Shown: positions 42,816-52,192, counted from the stretch's first letter. The stretch is 64,000 bases of DNA from Microbacterium sp. C5A9 (GCF_022627955.1 NZ_JABXGD010000005.1:186001-250000); one strand, 5' to 3'. Notes: a model not told the origin generated them from the sequence alone. Program-made: numbers and translations.

Positions 42816-43132
42816 TGGCCACCAAGAAGGAAGCCGCAGTCGAGGCTGAGCACGCCGCACACGACGTCCGCGACGAGGACGCCCGTGGCTACCGCAAGTC
42901 GCGTCGTGGCTACGTCGTCAGCGACAAGATGGACAAGACCATCGTGGTCGAGGTCGAGGACCGCGTGAAGCACCCGCTTTACGGCAAGGTCATCCGCCGC
43001 ACCTCGAAGGTCAAGGCGCACGATGAGGCGAACTCCGCCGGCATCGGCGACCTCGTCCTGATCAACGAGACCCGCCCGCTGAGCGCCACGAAGCGCTGGC
43101 GTCTGGTGGAGATTCTGGAGAAGGCCAAGTGA
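42815..43132 (+). CDS. rpsQ: 30S ribosomal protein S17 with extended N-terminus
   Basis: The 105-residue S17 has the core [20 protein letters not shown] and [20 protein letters not shown]. About 25 extra acidic/His-containing residues precede the core. A GTG one codon upstream is possible, but ATG 42815 gives the usual one-base overlap. S17 binds the 5' domain of 16S rRNA. Confidence 0.96.
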   Translation: MATKKEAAVEAEHAAHDVRDEDARGYRKSRRGYVVSDKMDKTIVVEVEDRVKHPLYGKVIRRTSKVKAHDEANSAGIGDLVLINETRPLSATKRWRLVEILEKAK

Positions 43133-43497
43133 TTCAGCAGGAGTCTCGCCTCAAGGTCGCCGACAACACCGGCGCGAAGGAGCTGCTCACCATCCGTGTT
43201 CTCGGCGGCTCGCGTCGTCGTTACGCCGGTCTGGGTGACACGATCGTCGCGACCGTCAAGGACGCGATCCCCGGCGGAAACGTCAAGAAGGGCGATGTGG
43301 TCAAGGCCGTCATCGTCCGCACGGTCAAGTCCACGCGTCGTCCCGACGGCTCGTACATCAAGTTCGACGAGAACGCCGCCGTCATCCTGAAGAACGACGG
43401 GGAGCCCCGCGGCACCCGTATCTTCGGACCGGTCGGTCGTGAGCTTCGCGACAAGAAGTTCATGAAGATCGTCTCGCTCGCGCCGGAGGTTATTTAA
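43129..43497 (+). CDS. rplN: 50S ribosomal protein L14
   Basis: The 122-residue L14 has the canonical start [20 protein letters not shown] and the block [20 protein letters not shown]. It starts at GTG and overlaps the rpsQ stop by 4 nt. L14 forms inter-subunit bridge contacts and binds the silencing factor RsfS. Confidence 0.98.
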   Translation: MIQQESRLKVADNTGAKELLTIRVLGGSRRRYAGLGDTIVATVKDAIPGGNVKKGDVVKAVIVRTVKSTRRPDGSYIKFDENAAVILKNDGEPRGTRIFGPVGRELRDKKFMKIVSLAPEVI

Positions 43498-43500
43498 GTC

Positions 43501-43860
43501 ATGGCGAAGATCAAGAAGGGTGACCTGGTTCAGGTCATCACCGGAGCCACGCAGGAGCGTGGCGGCGACCGCGGCAAGCAGGGCAAGGTCCTCGAGGTCC
43601 TTGCTGAGAAGAACCGCGTCATCGTCGAAGGCGTGAACTACGTCACCAAGCACACGCGCGTCGGTCAGACGCAGCGTGGCACCAAGACGGGAGGCCTCGA
43701 GACCGTCGAGGCGTCCATCCACATCTCGAACGTCGCACTCGTCGACCCCTCGACCAAGAAGCCGACCAAGGTCGGCCACCGGGTCGAGGAGCAGACCAAG
43801 GACGGCGTCAAGCGCACCGTCCGCGTGCGCTACGCGAAGAAGAGCGGTAAGGACCTCTGA
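43501..43860 (+). CDS. rplX: 50S ribosomal protein L24
   Basis: The 119-residue L24 contains the KOW motif in [20 protein letters not shown] and [20 protein letters not shown]. It is an early assembly initiator for the 50S subunit. It lies 3 nt after rplN and shares a base with the rplE ATG. Confidence 0.98.
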   Translation: MAKIKKGDLVQVITGATQERGGDRGKQGKVLEVLAEKNRVIVEGVNYVTKHTRVGQTQRGTKTGGLETVEASIHISNVALVDPSTKKPTKVGHRVEEQTKDGVKRTVRVRYAKKSGKDL

Positions 43861-44450
43861 TGGCATCGACCGACGCTGCGGTGGCTGGCAAGATCCAGCC
43901 CCGCCTGAAGGCGAAGTACAACGCCGAGATCAAGAAGGCTCTGCAGGACGAGTTCGGCTACGCCAACGTCATGCAGATCCCCGGCCTGGTCAAGGTCGTC
44001 GTGAACACCGGTGTCGGCGAGGCAGCTCGTGACAGCAAGGTGATCGATGGTGCGGTCGACGACCTCACCAAGATCACCGGCCAGAAGCCGATCGTCACGA
44101 AGGCTCGCAAGTCCATCGCGCAGTTCAAGCTGCGCGAGGGTCAGGCCATCGGCGCGCACGTCACCCTCCGCGGTGACCGTGCGTGGGAGTTCGTGGACCG
44201 CCTGGTCTCGCTCGCACTGCCCCGCATCCGCGACTTCCGCGGACTGTCGGCCAAGCAGTTCGACGGCAACGGCAACTACACCTTCGGTCTCCAGGAGCAG
44301 AGCGTGTTCCACGAGATCGACCAGGACAAGATCGACCGGGTTCGCGGTTTCGACATCACCGTCGTGACCACCGCGAAGACGGATGACGAGGGTCGCGCTC
44401 TGCTGCGTCACCTCGGCTTCCCGTTCCGGTCGGAAGACGCCCAGGCGTAG
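43860..44450 (+). CDS. rplE: 50S ribosomal protein L5
   Basis: The 196-residue L5 has [40 protein letters not shown] and [20 protein letters not shown]. It binds 5S rRNA and contacts the P-site tRNA. In many bacteria rpsN follows directly. Here the next 133 bases contain only a palindrome and a promoter before rpsH. Confidence 0.98.
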   Translation: MASTDAAVAGKIQPRLKAKYNAEIKKALQDEFGYANVMQIPGLVKVVVNTGVGEAARDSKVIDGAVDDLTKITGQKPIVTKARKSIAQFKLREGQAIGAHVTLRGDRAWEFVDRLVSLALPRIRDFRGLSAKQFDGNGNYTFGLQEQSVFHEIDQDKIDRVRGFDITVVTTAKTDDEGRALLRHLGFPFRSEDAQA

Positions 44451-44454
44451 CACC

Positions 44455-44495
44455 TTCGACGGGCTCAGCGGCCAGTGGTCACTGAGCCCGTCGAA
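44455..44495. repeat. REP-like intergenic palindrome
   Basis: Perfect 14-bp arms (TTCGACGGGCTCAG at 44455-44468, complement at 44482-44495) surround a 13-nt loop, starting 4 nt after the rplE stop. TTCGAC-GCTCAG palindromes of this type are frequent in high-GC genomes (recollection, not searched). It may act as a terminator or mRNA stabiliser. I saw no second copy in this window. Confidence 0.7.
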
Positions 44496-44502
44496 TTGCA
44501 CG

Positions 44503-44508
44503 TACAAT
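44503..44508 (+). promoter_or_regulatory. Probable internal promoter (-10) before rpsH
   Basis: TACAAT fits the -10 consensus and lies in the only sizeable break inside the spc region. A leader of about 70 nt would precede rpsH. No clear -35 is visible. Confidence 0.5.
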
Positions 44509-44583
44509 CGAAGATTGCGTGCTCATCGCAGGCCGTCTGTCGTGTAACGGCAGCCGGAACCGTATGAACAAAGGAAAACACCA

Positions 44584-44982
44584 ATGACAATGACAGACCC
44601 GGTCGCAGATCTGCTGACCCGTCTGCGCAACGCGAACTCGGCGCACCACGATTCCGTGACGCTGCCGTCGAGCAAGCTCAAGACGCACATCGCCGACATC
44701 CTCCAGCAGGAGGGCTACATCGCCGGCTGGGAGACCTCCGAGGCTCGCGTGGGACAGAACCTCACGCTTCAGCTGAAGTACGGCCCCAACCGCGAGCGTT
44801 CGATCGCGGGCATCAAGCGCGTGTCGAAGCCCGGCCTCCGCGTCTACGCGAAGTCCACCGAGCTCCCCAAGGTCCTCGGCGGCCTCGGCGTGGCCATCCT
44901 GTCCACCTCCTCCGGTCTTCTCACCGACCGTCAGGCAGAGCAGAAGGGCGTGGGCGGAGAAGTTCTCGCCTACGTGTGGTAA
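44584..44982 (+). CDS. rpsH: 30S ribosomal protein S8
   Basis: The 132-residue S8 starts [20 protein letters not shown] and ends with the signature [20 protein letters not shown] and [10 protein letters not shown]8 binds the central domain of 16S rRNA and in E. coli is the spc-operon repressor. A possible own promoter (TACAAT) and AAAGGAAA precede the ATG. Confidence 0.98.
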   Translation: MTMTDPVADLLTRLRNANSAHHDSVTLPSSKLKTHIADILQQEGYIAGWETSEARVGQNLTLQLKYGPNRERSIAGIKRVSKPGLRVYAKSTELPKVLGGLGVAILSTSSGLLTDRQAEQKGVGGEVLAYVW

Positions 44983-44988
44983 TCGAAC

Positions 44989-45525
44989 ATGTCGCGTATC
45001 GGACGACTTCCCATCGACGTTCCCGCGGGCGTGACCGTTTCGGTCACCGGCCGTGAGGTCGCGGTGAAGGGCCCCAAGGGTGAGCTCACCCTGACGGTCG
45101 CCAACCCCATCGAGGTCGCGGTCGAGGAGAACCAGGTTCTCGTCACCCGCCCCGACGACGAGCGCGAGTCGCGGTCGCTCCACGGCCTGACCCGCACTCT
45201 CATCAACAACAACATCATCGGCGTGACCCAGGGCTACACCAAGGGTCTCGAGGTCGTCGGCACCGGTTACCGCGTGGCTCAGAAGGGCAGCTCGGTCGAG
45301 TTCGCCCTGGGCTTCTCGCACCCGGTCCTGATCGACCCGCCCGCCGGCATCACGCTCACGGTCGAGGGCACCAACAAGCTCACCGTCAGCGGGATCGACA
45401 AGCAGGCTGTCGGCGAGGCAGCTGCCAACATCCGCAAGATCCGCAAGCCCGAGCCGTACAAGGGCAAGGGCGTGCGCTACGCCGGCGAGAACGTGCGTCG
45501 CAAGGCCGGAAAGAGTGGTAAGTAA
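44989..45525 (+). CDS. rplF: 50S ribosomal protein L6
   Basis: The 178-residue L6 has [40 protein letters not shown] and the C-terminal signature [20 protein letters not shown]. It sits near the factor-binding site of the 50S subunit. It is 6 nt after rpsH and 2 nt before rplR. Confidence 0.98.
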   Translation: MSRIGRLPIDVPAGVTVSVTGREVAVKGPKGELTLTVANPIEVAVEENQVLVTRPDDERESRSLHGLTRTLINNNIIGVTQGYTKGLEVVGTGYRVAQKGSSVEFALGFSHPVLIDPPAGITLTVEGTNKLTVSGIDKQAVGEAAANIRKIRKPEPYKGKGVRYAGENVRRKAGKSGK

Positions 45526-45527
45526 CC

Positions 45528-45887
45528 ATGGCTCTCAAGTCAAAGTCTGACGCCCGCGCGCGTCGTCACGCCCGCCTTCGCAAGAAGGTCGTCGGCACCG
45601 AGGTGCGTCCGCGCCTCGTCGTCAACCGTTCGGCTCGCCACGTCTTCGTGCAGCTTGTCGACGACAGCAAGGGTCACACCGTCGCGTCGGCATCGACGCT
45701 CGAGACCGACCTGCGCTCGCTCGAGGGTGACAAGACCGCCAAGGCCCGCAAGGTCGGCGAGCTTCTCGCCGAGCGTGCGAAGGCTGCAGGCGTTTCCGAG
45801 GCAGTGTTCGACCGTGGCGGCAACCGCTACGCAGGTCGTGTCGCCGCCATCGCCGACGGCGCCCGCGAGGGGGGTCTGGCACTGTGA
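45528..45887 (+). CDS. rplR: 50S ribosomal protein L18
   Basis: The 119-residue L18 has a basic N-terminus ([20 protein letters not shown]), the [20 protein letters not shown] segment and [20 protein letters not shown]. It binds 5S rRNA with L5. The stop overlaps the rpsE GTG by 4 nt. Confidence 0.98.
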   Translation: MALKSKSDARARRHARLRKKVVGTEVRPRLVVNRSARHVFVQLVDDSKGHTVASASTLETDLRSLEGDKTAKARKVGELLAERAKAAGVSEAVFDRGGNRYAGRVAAIADGAREGGLAL

Positions 45888-46582
45888 GTGACAACAAGGA
45901 GAACGAAGTGACCGAAGCGGCTGCTGCCACTTCCGAGACTGCCGCCGGCACCACGCAGGCAGAGCCGTCTCAGCGCGACAACCGCCGCGGCGGTGGCCGT
46001 GGTGACCGCAACCAGGGTGGTCGTGACCGCAACTCGCGTGACCGTGGGGACAACCAGTTCCTCGAGCGCGTCGTCACCATCAACCGCGTCTCGAAGGTCG
46101 TGAAGGGTGGTCGTCGCTTCAGCTTCACCGCTCTCGTGGTCGTCGGCGACGGCAACGGCCTGGTGGGCGTCGGCTACGGCAAGGCCCGTGAGGTGCCCCT
46201 GGCCATCTCGAAGGGTGTCGAAGAGGCCAAGCGCAACTTCTTCCGCGTTCCGCGCGTCGGCAGCACCATCCCGCACCCGGTGCAGGGTGAGGCGGCCGCC
46301 GGTGTGGTCCTGCTTCGTCCGGCCGCTGCCGGTACCGGTGTCATCGCCGGTGGTCCGGTCCGCGCCGTGCTCGAGTGCGCCGGTATCCACGACGTGCTGT
46401 CGAAGTCGCTCGGTTCGTCGAACACGATCAACATCGTGCACGCGACGGTGGAGGCTCTGAAGCAGCTCGAGGAGCCCCGTGCGGTCGCCGCACGTCGTGG
46501 CCTCGAGTTCGACCAGGTCGCCCCCGCGCGTCTTGTCCGCGCCGAGGCCGAGGCCATCGCCGCACAGAAGGTAGGTGCCTGA
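45884..46582 (+). CDS. rpsE: 30S ribosomal protein S5 with extended N-terminus
   Basis: The S5 core comprises [40 protein letters not shown] and [21 protein letters not shown]5 works with S4 in decoding fidelity. The first ~60 residues are a low-complexity Asp/Arg/Gly/Asn-rich extension. The start is uncertain: GTG 45884 overlaps the rplR stop, while GTG 45908 has a better Shine-Dalgarno (AAGGAG, 6-nt spacing) and would shorten the 232-residue product by eight. Confidence 0.96.
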   Translation: MSDNKENEVTEAAAATSETAAGTTQAEPSQRDNRRGGGRGDRNQGGRDRNSRDRGDNQFLERVVTINRVSKVVKGGRRFSFTALVVVGDGNGLVGVGYGKAREVPLAISKGVEEAKRNFFRVPRVGSTIPHPVQGEAAAGVVLLRPAAAGTGVIAGGPVRAVLECAGIHDVLSKSLGSSNTINIVHATVEALKQLEEPRAVAARRGLEFDQVAPARLVRAEAEAIAAQKVGA

Positions 46583-46767
46583 TGGCCGCCCGGCTCAAGG
46601 TCACGCAGATCAAGTCCAAGGTGAGTGAGAAGCAGAACCAGCGCGACACGCTGCGTTCGCTCGGTCTCAAGCGCATCGGTGACAGCACCGTTCGCCCCGA
46701 CGACGCGCAGACGCGCGGCTACGTCAAGACCGTCGCGCACCTCGTCAAGGTTGAGGAGATCGACTAA
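46582..46767 (+). CDS. rpmD: 50S ribosomal protein L30
   Basis: The 61-residue protein has the family core [20 protein letters not shown] and [20 protein letters not shown]. It is of normal length and shares one base with each neighbour (TGATG and TAATG), so it is translationally coupled. L30 lies on the solvent side of the 50S subunit. Confidence 0.97.
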   Translation: MAARLKVTQIKSKVSEKQNQRDTLRSLGLKRIGDSTVRPDDAQTRGYVKTVAHLVKVEEID

Positions 46768-47396
46768 TGGCTGAGAAGAACGAAGCCGTCGAGGCCGAGA
46801 AGGCCCCGAAGAAGGCAGCTGCTCCCAAGGCGGCCGCCGAGAAGAAGCCCGCCGCCAAGAAGGCGCCCGCAGCTGCTGCAGGCACCAAGACGGAGGCTGC
46901 TGCCAAGAAGCCCGCTGCCAAGAAGGCTGCGCCGAAGAAGGATGCTCCGGCATCCCGCCCCGGCGTGCTGAAGGTCCACCACCTGCGTCCGGTCCCCGGA
47001 TCCAACACCGCGAAGACCCGTGTCGGTCGCGGTGAGGGCTCCAAGGGTAAGACCGCGGGTCGCGGTACCAAGGGCACCAAGGCTCGCAACACAGTCCGCG
47101 TCGGCTTCGAGGGTGGGCAGATGCCTCTGCACATGCGCACCCCGAAGCTCCGCGGCTTCAAGAACCCGTTCCGCGTCGAGTACCAGGTCGTGAACCTGGA
47201 GAAGCTCGCGGAGCTGTACCCGCAGGGCGGCGACGTCACCGTCACCGACCTGGTCGCCAAGGGTGCCGTTCGCAAGAACGAGAAGGTCAAGGTTCTCGGA
47301 AACGGCGACATCGCCGTGAAGCTCACCGTTGCGGTCGACAAGGTCTCGGGTTCTGCCGAGCAGAAGATCGTGGCGGCCGGCGGATCCGTCAAGTAA
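46767..47396 (+). CDS. rplO: 50S ribosomal protein L15 with long Lys/Ala N-terminal extension
   Basis: The conserved L15 part begins at about residue 65 with [20 protein letters not shown], followed by [20 protein letters not shown] and the C-terminal [20 protein letters not shown]. The preceding ~64 residues are a histone-like series of [12 protein letters not shown] units, giving 209 residues instead of about 147. The extension keeps the frame and one-base overlap with rpmD, so it is probably real. A terminator hairpin follows. Confidence 0.96.
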   Translation: MAEKNEAVEAEKAPKKAAAPKAAAEKKPAAKKAPAAAAGTKTEAAAKKPAAKKAAPKKDAPASRPGVLKVHHLRPVPGSNTAKTRVGRGEGSKGKTAGRGTKGTKARNTVRVGFEGGQMPLHMRTPKLRGFKNPFRVEYQVVNLEKLAELYPQGGDVTVTDLVAKGAVRKNEKVKVLGNGDIAVKLTVAVDKVSGSAEQKIVAAGGSVK

Positions 47397-47406
47397 CCAC
47401 GTCATG

Positions 47407-47435
47407 AGAGGGGTCGGAGATTCTCCGGCCCCTCT
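47407..47435 (+). terminator. Terminator or attenuator between rplO and secY
   Basis: A 13-bp stem with one G-U pair (AGAGGGGTCGGAG at 47407-47419 with 47423-47435) has a 3-nt loop. There is no U-run, so partial read-through into secY is likely. Confidence 0.65.
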
Positions 47436-47442
47436 TATGGGT

Positions 47443-47448
47443 TAGCCT
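47443..47448 (+). promoter_or_regulatory. Possible -10 element for secY
   Basis: TAGCCT fits TANNNT and lies immediately after the hairpin and about 50 nt before secY. No -35 is visible. Confidence 0.3.
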
Positions 47449-47498
47449 GTTCTTTCAGCCGTCCCTCAGGATCGGCAACCTTTTCAGGAGGCACGTCC

Positions 47499-48821
47499 TT
47501 GTTTAGCGCCATCGCGCGGATCTTCCGCACGCCAGACCTGCGTCGAAAGATCGGTTTCACCCTCGCCATCGTCGCGATCTACCGACTCGGCTCCAACGTC
47601 CCCGCTCCGTTCGTGAACTTCCCGAACGTCGAGGAGTGCCTCGCTCTCAACTCAGGCACCGAGGGACTTCTCGGACTCGTCAACCTCTTCTCGGGTGGCG
47701 CTCTCCTCCAGCTCTCGATCTTCGCCCTCGGCGTCATGCCGTACATCACCGCGACGATCATCACCCAGCTCCTCCGCGTGGTCATCCCGCACTTCGAGGC
47801 GCTGCACAAGGAGGGTCAGGCCGGCCAGGCCAAGCTGACCCAGTACACGCGCTACCTCACCATCGCTCTCGCGCTGCTGCAGTCGACCACCCTCGTGACG
47901 GTCGCCCGCAGCGGTCAGCTCTTCGGCACCACCGAGATCGCGGCGTGCCAGAACCTCCTCACGAACGACGTCTGGTGGGCGCAGCTGCTCATCATCATGG
48001 CGATGACCGCCGGTACCGGCCTCATCATGTGGTTCGCCGAGCTCGTCACCGAGCGTGGCATCGGCAACGGCATGTCGCTCCTCATCTTCACGTCGATCGC
48101 GGCGACGTTCCCCGGAGCCATGTGGCTCATCTGGGAGAGCCGCGGCTTCGAGGTCTTCCTCATGGTGCTCGCCGTCGGAATCATCGTGATGGGGCTCGTC
48201 GTGTTCGTCGAGCAGTCGCAGCGACGCATCCCCGTGCAGTACGCCAAGCGCATGGTGGGTCGTCGCACGTACGGCGGCACCAACACGTACATCCCGATCA
48301 AGGTGAACATGGCGGGTGTGATCCCCGTGATCTTCGCCTCGTCGCTGCTGTACATCCCCGCTCTGATCGCGCAGTTCAACACTCCGCAGGACGGCTCCGA
48401 GCCGGCCGCGTGGGTGACCTGGATCTCGACGTACTTCACGACCGGCGACCAGCCGATCTACATGATCGCGTACTTCCTGCTGATCATCGGCTTCACCTAC
48501 TTCTACGTCGCGATCACGTTCAACCCGGTCGAGGTCGCCGACAACATGAAGAAGTACGGCGGATTCATCCCCGGCATCCGTGCCGGTCGTCCGACCGCCG
48601 AGTACCTCGACTACGTGCTCACGCGCATCACGCTGCCCGGCTCGATCTACCTGGGTCTGATCGCGCTCATCCCGCTGATCGCACTCGCCACCGTCGGCGC
48701 CAACCAGAACTTCCCGTTCGGTGGCGCATCGATCCTCATCATCGTGGGTGTCGGTCTCGAGACGGTCAAGCAGATCGATGCACAGCTGCAGCAGCGTCAC
48801 TACGAAGGGCTCCTCCGATGA
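47499..48821 (+). CDS. secY: Protein translocase subunit SecY
   Basis: SecY is the channel of the Sec translocon. The 440-residue protein has ten membrane segments, the start FSAIARIFRTPDLRRKIGFT, the GGALLQLSIFALGVMPYITA block and the later GGTNTYIPIKVNMAGVIPVI. It begins at TTG 47499 (frame MFSAIAR) with AGGAGG seven nt upstream; no nearer ATG would keep the first helix. The stop overlaps the adk ATG by 4 nt, the usual secY-adk-map arrangement. Confidence 0.97.
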   Translation: MFSAIARIFRTPDLRRKIGFTLAIVAIYRLGSNVPAPFVNFPNVEECLALNSGTEGLLGLVNLFSGGALLQLSIFALGVMPYITATIITQLLRVVIPHFEALHKEGQAGQAKLTQYTRYLTIALALLQSTTLVTVARSGQLFGTTEIAACQNLLTNDVWWAQLLIIMAMTAGTGLIMWFAELVTERGIGNGMSLLIFTSIAATFPGAMWLIWESRGFEVFLMVLAVGIIVMGLVVFVEQSQRRIPVQYAKRMVGRRTYGGTNTYIPIKVNMAGVIPVIFASSLLYIPALIAQFNTPQDGSEPAAWVTWISTYFTTGDQPIYMIAYFLLIIGFTYFYVAITFNPVEVADNMKKYGGFIPGIRAGRPTAEYLDYVLTRITLPGSIYLGLIALIPLIALATVGANQNFPFGGASILIIVGVGLETVKQIDAQLQQRHYEGLLR

Positions 48822-49414
48822 CCGCATCCGCTCGTCTTCTCATCGTCGGCCCGCAGGGTTCCGGCAAGGGCACGCAGGGCGTTCGCATCGCCGAGTCGTA
48901 CGGCATCCCGGTGGTGTCGACGGGAGACATCTTCCGCGCGAACATCAAGGAGGGCACGCCCCTCGGCCAGCAGGTCACGGCGATCCTCGACAAGGGCGAC
49001 CTGGTTCCCGATGAGCTCACGAGTGAGATCGTTCGCGATCGCCTCGCCCAGGACGATGCGGCGAACGGGTTCCTCCTCGACGGCTACCCGCGCAACACCG
49101 CGCAGGTCGCTCACCTCGAGGAGTACCTCACCGGTCGTGGCGAGTCGCTGGATGCCGTCATCCTGCTCGACGTCCCCCGCGAGGAGAGCATCGAGCGCCT
49201 GAAGCTGCGCGCTGCCGAGCAGGGCCGGTCCGATGACACCGACGAGGCGATCGCGCACCGTCTGGACATCTACGAGAAGGAGACCGCTCCGATCCTCGAG
49301 GTCTACGGCGCCCGTGGCATCGTCGACCGCATCGACGGTGTGGGCTCCCTCGACGAGATCACCGAACGCGTCTTCGCGGCGCTCACGGCGCGCGGCCTGC
49401 GTCTCGCCGCCTGA
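48818..49414 (+). CDS. adk: Adenylate kinase
   Basis: The enzyme catalyses ATP + AMP = 2 ADP. The 198-residue protein has the P-loop GPQGSGKGTQ (Gln replaces the more common Pro), AMP-binding VVSTGDIFRANIKEGTPLG, and DGYPRNTAQVAHLEEYL. The LID is the short type (RLKLRAAEQGRSDDTDEAI) with no zinc Cys cluster. It overlaps secY by 4 nt and lies 8 nt before map. Confidence 0.97.
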   Translation: MTASARLLIVGPQGSGKGTQGVRIAESYGIPVVSTGDIFRANIKEGTPLGQQVTAILDKGDLVPDELTSEIVRDRLAQDDAANGFLLDGYPRNTAQVAHLEEYLTGRGESLDAVILLDVPREESIERLKLRAAEQGRSDDTDEAIAHRLDIYEKETAPILEVYGARGIVDRIDGVGSLDEITERVFAALTARGLRLAA

Positions 49415-49422
49415 TCAGTTCG

Positions 49423-50271
49423 ATGTTCCGCAAGTCGATCTACAAGACGCCGGCTCAGCTGCGAGCCATGGTCGAGCCCGGTCTCATCACGGCTGCGGCG
49501 CTGGATGCCGTGCGACCGCTGATCCGCCCGGGGGTCACGACCCTCGAGCTCGACGCCGAGGCGAACCGGGTGATCCTGGCGCGCGGTGCGGAGTCGAACT
49601 TCCAGCTCGTACGCGGGTACCGGCACACGACCTGCATCTCCGTCAACGAGGAGGTCGTTCACGGCATCCCCGGTGAGCGCGTGCTCCAGGCCGGTGACAT
49701 CGTGTCGATCGACTGCGGCGCGCAGTATCAGGGCTGGAACGGCGACAGCGCCATCACGGTCGTCGTCCCGGACGACAGCCGCCCGGAGCTCGTCGCCCAG
49801 CGCCTCGAGCTCTCGCGCGTGACCGAGGGGTCGATGTGGGCCGGCATCGCCGCGATGGCGTCCGCCTCCCACCTGGGTGACCTCGGAGCCGCGATCCAGG
49901 GGTACATCGAGGCTCAGGGTCCCTCTGCCGTCTCGGGGAAGACCTACGGCATCCTGCGCGAATACGTCGGACACGGCATCGGCCGCAAGATGCACGAGGC
50001 GCCGAGCGTGTTCAACTACCGCACGCCCGACCCCGGAGCCGAGGTCAAGCCCGGACTCGTTCTCGCGATCGAGCCGATGGTCACCGCCGGAGGCGATGAG
50101 ACGTTCGTCGAGGACGACGACTGGACCGTCTCGACGGTCGACGGCACCGACGGATCGCACTGGGAGCACAGCGTCGCTCTGCACGCCGGCGGCATCTGGG
50201 TGCTCACGGCCCCTGACGGGGGAGCAGCGGGCCTCGCGCCCTTCGGCGTGGTGCCGGTTCCGATCGCCTGA
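49423..50271 (+). CDS. map: Type I methionine aminopeptidase
   Basis: The protein removes the N-terminal Met from nascent chains. The 282-residue sequence has HTTCISVNEEVVHGIPGERV, the metal ligands in DIVSIDCGAQYQGWNGDSAI, GHGIGRKMHEAPSVFN, IEPMVTAGGDE and the final Glu in WEHSVALHAGG. All five dinuclear-site residues are present. It follows adk by 8 nt; after it there is a small gap with a probable promoter for the DsbA-like gene. Confidence 0.97.
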   Translation: MFRKSIYKTPAQLRAMVEPGLITAAALDAVRPLIRPGVTTLELDAEANRVILARGAESNFQLVRGYRHTTCISVNEEVVHGIPGERVLQAGDIVSIDCGAQYQGWNGDSAITVVVPDDSRPELVAQRLELSRVTEGSMWAGIAAMASASHLGDLGAAIQGYIEAQGPSAVSGKTYGILREYVGHGIGRKMHEAPSVFNYRTPDPGAEVKPGLVLAIEPMVTAGGDETFVEDDDWTVSTVDGTDGSHWEHSVALHAGGIWVLTAPDGGAAGLAPFGVVPVPIA

Positions 50272-50339
50272 CTCGACGCCGCTGCGCCCCGTGTGCGCCG
50301 TCGGGCGATAGTCACAACGCGCACATAGGAATCTCCGGG

Positions 50340-50345
50340 CACAAT
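50340..50345 (+). promoter_or_regulatory. Possible -10 element of the DsbA-like gene
   Basis: CACAAT (one mismatch from TANNNT) is followed by 6 nt and ATG 50352, matching the leaderless spacing seen elsewhere. Confidence 0.35.
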
Positions 50346-50351
50346 GGGTGT

Positions 50352-51092
50352 ATGGGTGCGCATGCACCCGCAGACTTCACGCCGGGTCCGCCGTCTCGCG
50401 GACCCCGACAGAAACGGAAACCCATGGCAGCCGCGAAGAGCAACACCAACTGGTTCGTGATCGGAGTGTCGGCGGCGGTCGTGGTCGTGCTGGCCGTGCT
50501 CGCCACCGTCGTGGTGCTCTTGAACAACCAGGCGAACGACCCGGGAGCAACGCCCACGGCAAACGACTCGTTCAACTCCGAGACCGGCGCGATCTCGTTC
50601 GGCGAGGGCGAGGACGAGGTGTCCATCTTCGTCGACTTCCAGTGCCCCGTCTGCAAGAGCTTCGAGGAGCAGTACGGCGAAGCTCTCGAGACCGCTGCCG
50701 CCGACGGCCGCATCACGCTCAACTACCACCCCATCGCGATTCTCGATCGCTACTCGCAGGGCACCGAGTACTCGTCGCGCTCTGCAGGCGCGGCGGTGTG
50801 CGTCGCCGAGTCGACCCCCGAGCTGTACCTCGATTACGCGAAGACACTGTTCGACAACCAGCCCGCCGAGAACGGTTCCGGTCTCACGACCGAGCAGCTT
50901 GCGGACTTCGCGACGCAGGTCGGTGCGGACGACGCAGTCTCCTGCATCACGGACGAGACGTATCGGAAGTTCGGCAAGGCGCAGGCCGATAAGCACGAGA
51001 TCTCCGGCACCCCGACTGTCGAGGTGAACGGAACGCGCCTGGACCTGCAGAATCAGGCTGACTTCAAGACGTTCACTGACCTGATCAGCTGA
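50352..51092 (+). CDS. DsbA-family thioredoxin-fold membrane-anchored protein
   Basis: The 246-residue protein has a short cytoplasmic N-terminus, one membrane helix (FVIGVSAAVVVVLAVLATVV at about residue 35) and an extracytoplasmic thioredoxin fold. The redox motif is CPVC within VSIFVDFQCPVCKSFEEQYG, and the cis-Pro segment is ISGTPTVEVNG. A second Cys pair (AVCVAE and VSCITD) is also present. It probably oxidises or isomerises disulfides of exported proteins. ATG 50352 or ATG 50424 (AAAKSNTNW) are both possible starts. It lies between map and infA, where many bacteria have no gene. A terminator follows. Confidence 0.9.
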   Translation: MGAHAPADFTPGPPSRGPRQKRKPMAAAKSNTNWFVIGVSAAVVVVLAVLATVVVLLNNQANDPGATPTANDSFNSETGAISFGEGEDEVSIFVDFQCPVCKSFEEQYGEALETAAADGRITLNYHPIAILDRYSQGTEYSSRSAGAAVCVAESTPELYLDYAKTLFDNQPAENGSGLTTEQLADFATQVGADDAVSCITDETYRKFGKAQADKHEISGTPTVEVNGTRLDLQNQADFKTFTDLIS

Positions 51093-51100
51093 GATCGACG

Positions 51101-51136
51101 GGAGTTCCGGCATCCTGCTCAGGTTGCCGGAACTCC
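51101..51136 (+). terminator. Terminator after the DsbA-like gene
   Basis: A perfect 12-bp stem (GGAGTTCCGGCA at 51101-51112 with 51125-51136) is followed by TTTCG. The right arm overlaps the -35 box of the infA promoter. Confidence 0.8.
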
Positions 51137-51152
51137 TTTCGTCGTCTAACAT
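51124..51152 (+). promoter_or_regulatory. infA promoter
   Basis: TTGCCG (51124-51129), a 17-nt spacer and TAACAT (51147-51152) make one of the clearest sigma-A promoters in the window. Transcription should start near 51159, giving a ~100-nt leader. Confidence 0.65.
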
Positions 51153-51260
51153 AGATCTTTGGTGCCTTGCGCCCTGATTCGGCGTGTCTGAATCGGCGCG
51201 GTACCGCAATCCCAATCACCCACCGCAGATCGACCGGTCTGCAGAAGCGTCAGCGAGGCT

Positions 51261-51482
51261 ATGGCTAAGAAAGACGGTGTCATCGAGATCGAAGGTGTGA
51301 TCTCCGAGGCTCTGCCCAACGCGATGTTCCGTGTTGAGCTCACCAACGGACACAAGGTCCTGGCGACGATCTCCGGAAAGATGCGGCAGAACTACATCCG
51401 CATCATCCCCGAGGACCGCGTGGTCGTGGAGCTCAGCCCCTACGACCTGACCCGCGGCCGCATCGTCTACCGCTACCGCTGA
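51261..51482 (+). CDS. infA: Translation initiation factor IF-1
   Basis: The 73-residue S1-fold (OB) protein begins [20 protein letters not shown] and includes [20 protein letters not shown] and the end [12 protein letters not shown], all canonical. IF-1 occupies the A site during initiation. It has its own promoter and starts the alpha-operon group. Confidence 0.98.
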   Translation: MAKKDGVIEIEGVISEALPNAMFRVELTNGHKVLATISGKMRQNYIRIIPEDRVVVELSPYDLTRGRIVYRYR

Positions 51483-51546
51483 TCGGTCGAGAAGTAACGG
51501 CCTGCCCCAGCTCGGGGCGGTACGAAGACAGCGAACAGGAATCATC

Positions 51547-51663
51547 ATGAAGGTCAACCCCAGCGTCAAGCCCATCTGCGATCACTGCAAGGTGATCCGC
51601 CGTCACGGCCGCGTCATGGTGATCTGCAAGAGCAACCCGCGCCACAAGCAGCGCCAGGGCTGA
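51547..51663 (+). CDS. rpmJ: 50S ribosomal protein L36
   Basis: The 38-residue protein begins [20 protein letters not shown] and continues with [16 protein letters not shown]. The zinc-ribbon residues Cys11, Cys14, Cys27 and His32 are in place, so this is the zinc-binding (C+) form. The ATG follows an ACAGGA-type Shine-Dalgarno site. It lies between infA and rpsM, as is usual in this operon. Confidence 0.97.
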   Translation: MKVNPSVKPICDHCKVIRRHGRVMVICKSNPRHKQRQG

Positions 51664-51666
51664 ATC

Positions 51667-51687
51667 CCTGTCGGCCACGCCGACAGG
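51667..51687 (+). other. Small hairpin after rpmJ
   Basis: A perfect 9-bp stem (CCTGTCGGC / GCCGACAGG) with a 3-nt loop lies 3 nt after the stop, with no U-run. It may be an attenuator or an mRNA-processing signal in the 154-nt rpmJ-rpsM gap. Confidence 0.45.
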
Positions 51688-51817
51688 ACTCTTCGGATCT
51701 GACTCACAACTCAATACACAACGGCAGGATCAGATCCCACGCGAGTGGGGGACACCTCGGGGCGGAGGCCCGAGCACCGATCCTGCTCCACACCTCCACA
51801 ACACTCAGGAGAACCGC

Positions 51818-52192
51818 ATGGCACGTCTTGCCGGCGTTGACATCCCGCGCGACAAGCGCGTGGTGATCGCCCTTACCTACATCTACGGCGTCGGCCGTAC
51901 CCGCTCGGTCGAGATCCTCAAGGCGACCGAGATCGACGAGAGCATCCGCGTGAAGGACCTCAGCGACGACCAGCTGATCGCCCTCCGCGACCACATCGAA
52001 GGCAACTACAAGGTGGAGGGTGACCTGCGCCGCGAGGTCGCCGCAGACATCCGCCGCAAGGTCGAGATCGGCTCCTACGAGGGCATCCGCCACCGTCGTG
52101 GTCTCCCGGTCCGCGGTCAGCGCACCAAGACCAACGCCCGTACCCGCAAGGGCCCGAAGCGCACCGTCGCCGGCAAGAAGAAGGCCCGCTAA
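51818..52192 (+). CDS. rpsM: 30S ribosomal protein S13
   Basis: The 124-residue S13 has [40 protein letters not shown] and the C-terminal [20 protein letters not shown]. It contacts tRNA and bridges to the 50S subunit. It is preceded by AGGAG and followed 32 nt later by rpsK. Confidence 0.98.
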   Translation: MARLAGVDIPRDKRVVIALTYIYGVGRTRSVEILKATEIDESIRVKDLSDDQLIALRDHIEGNYKVEGDLRREVAADIRRKVEIGSYEGIRHRRGLPVRGQRTKTNARTRKGPKRTVAGKKKAR

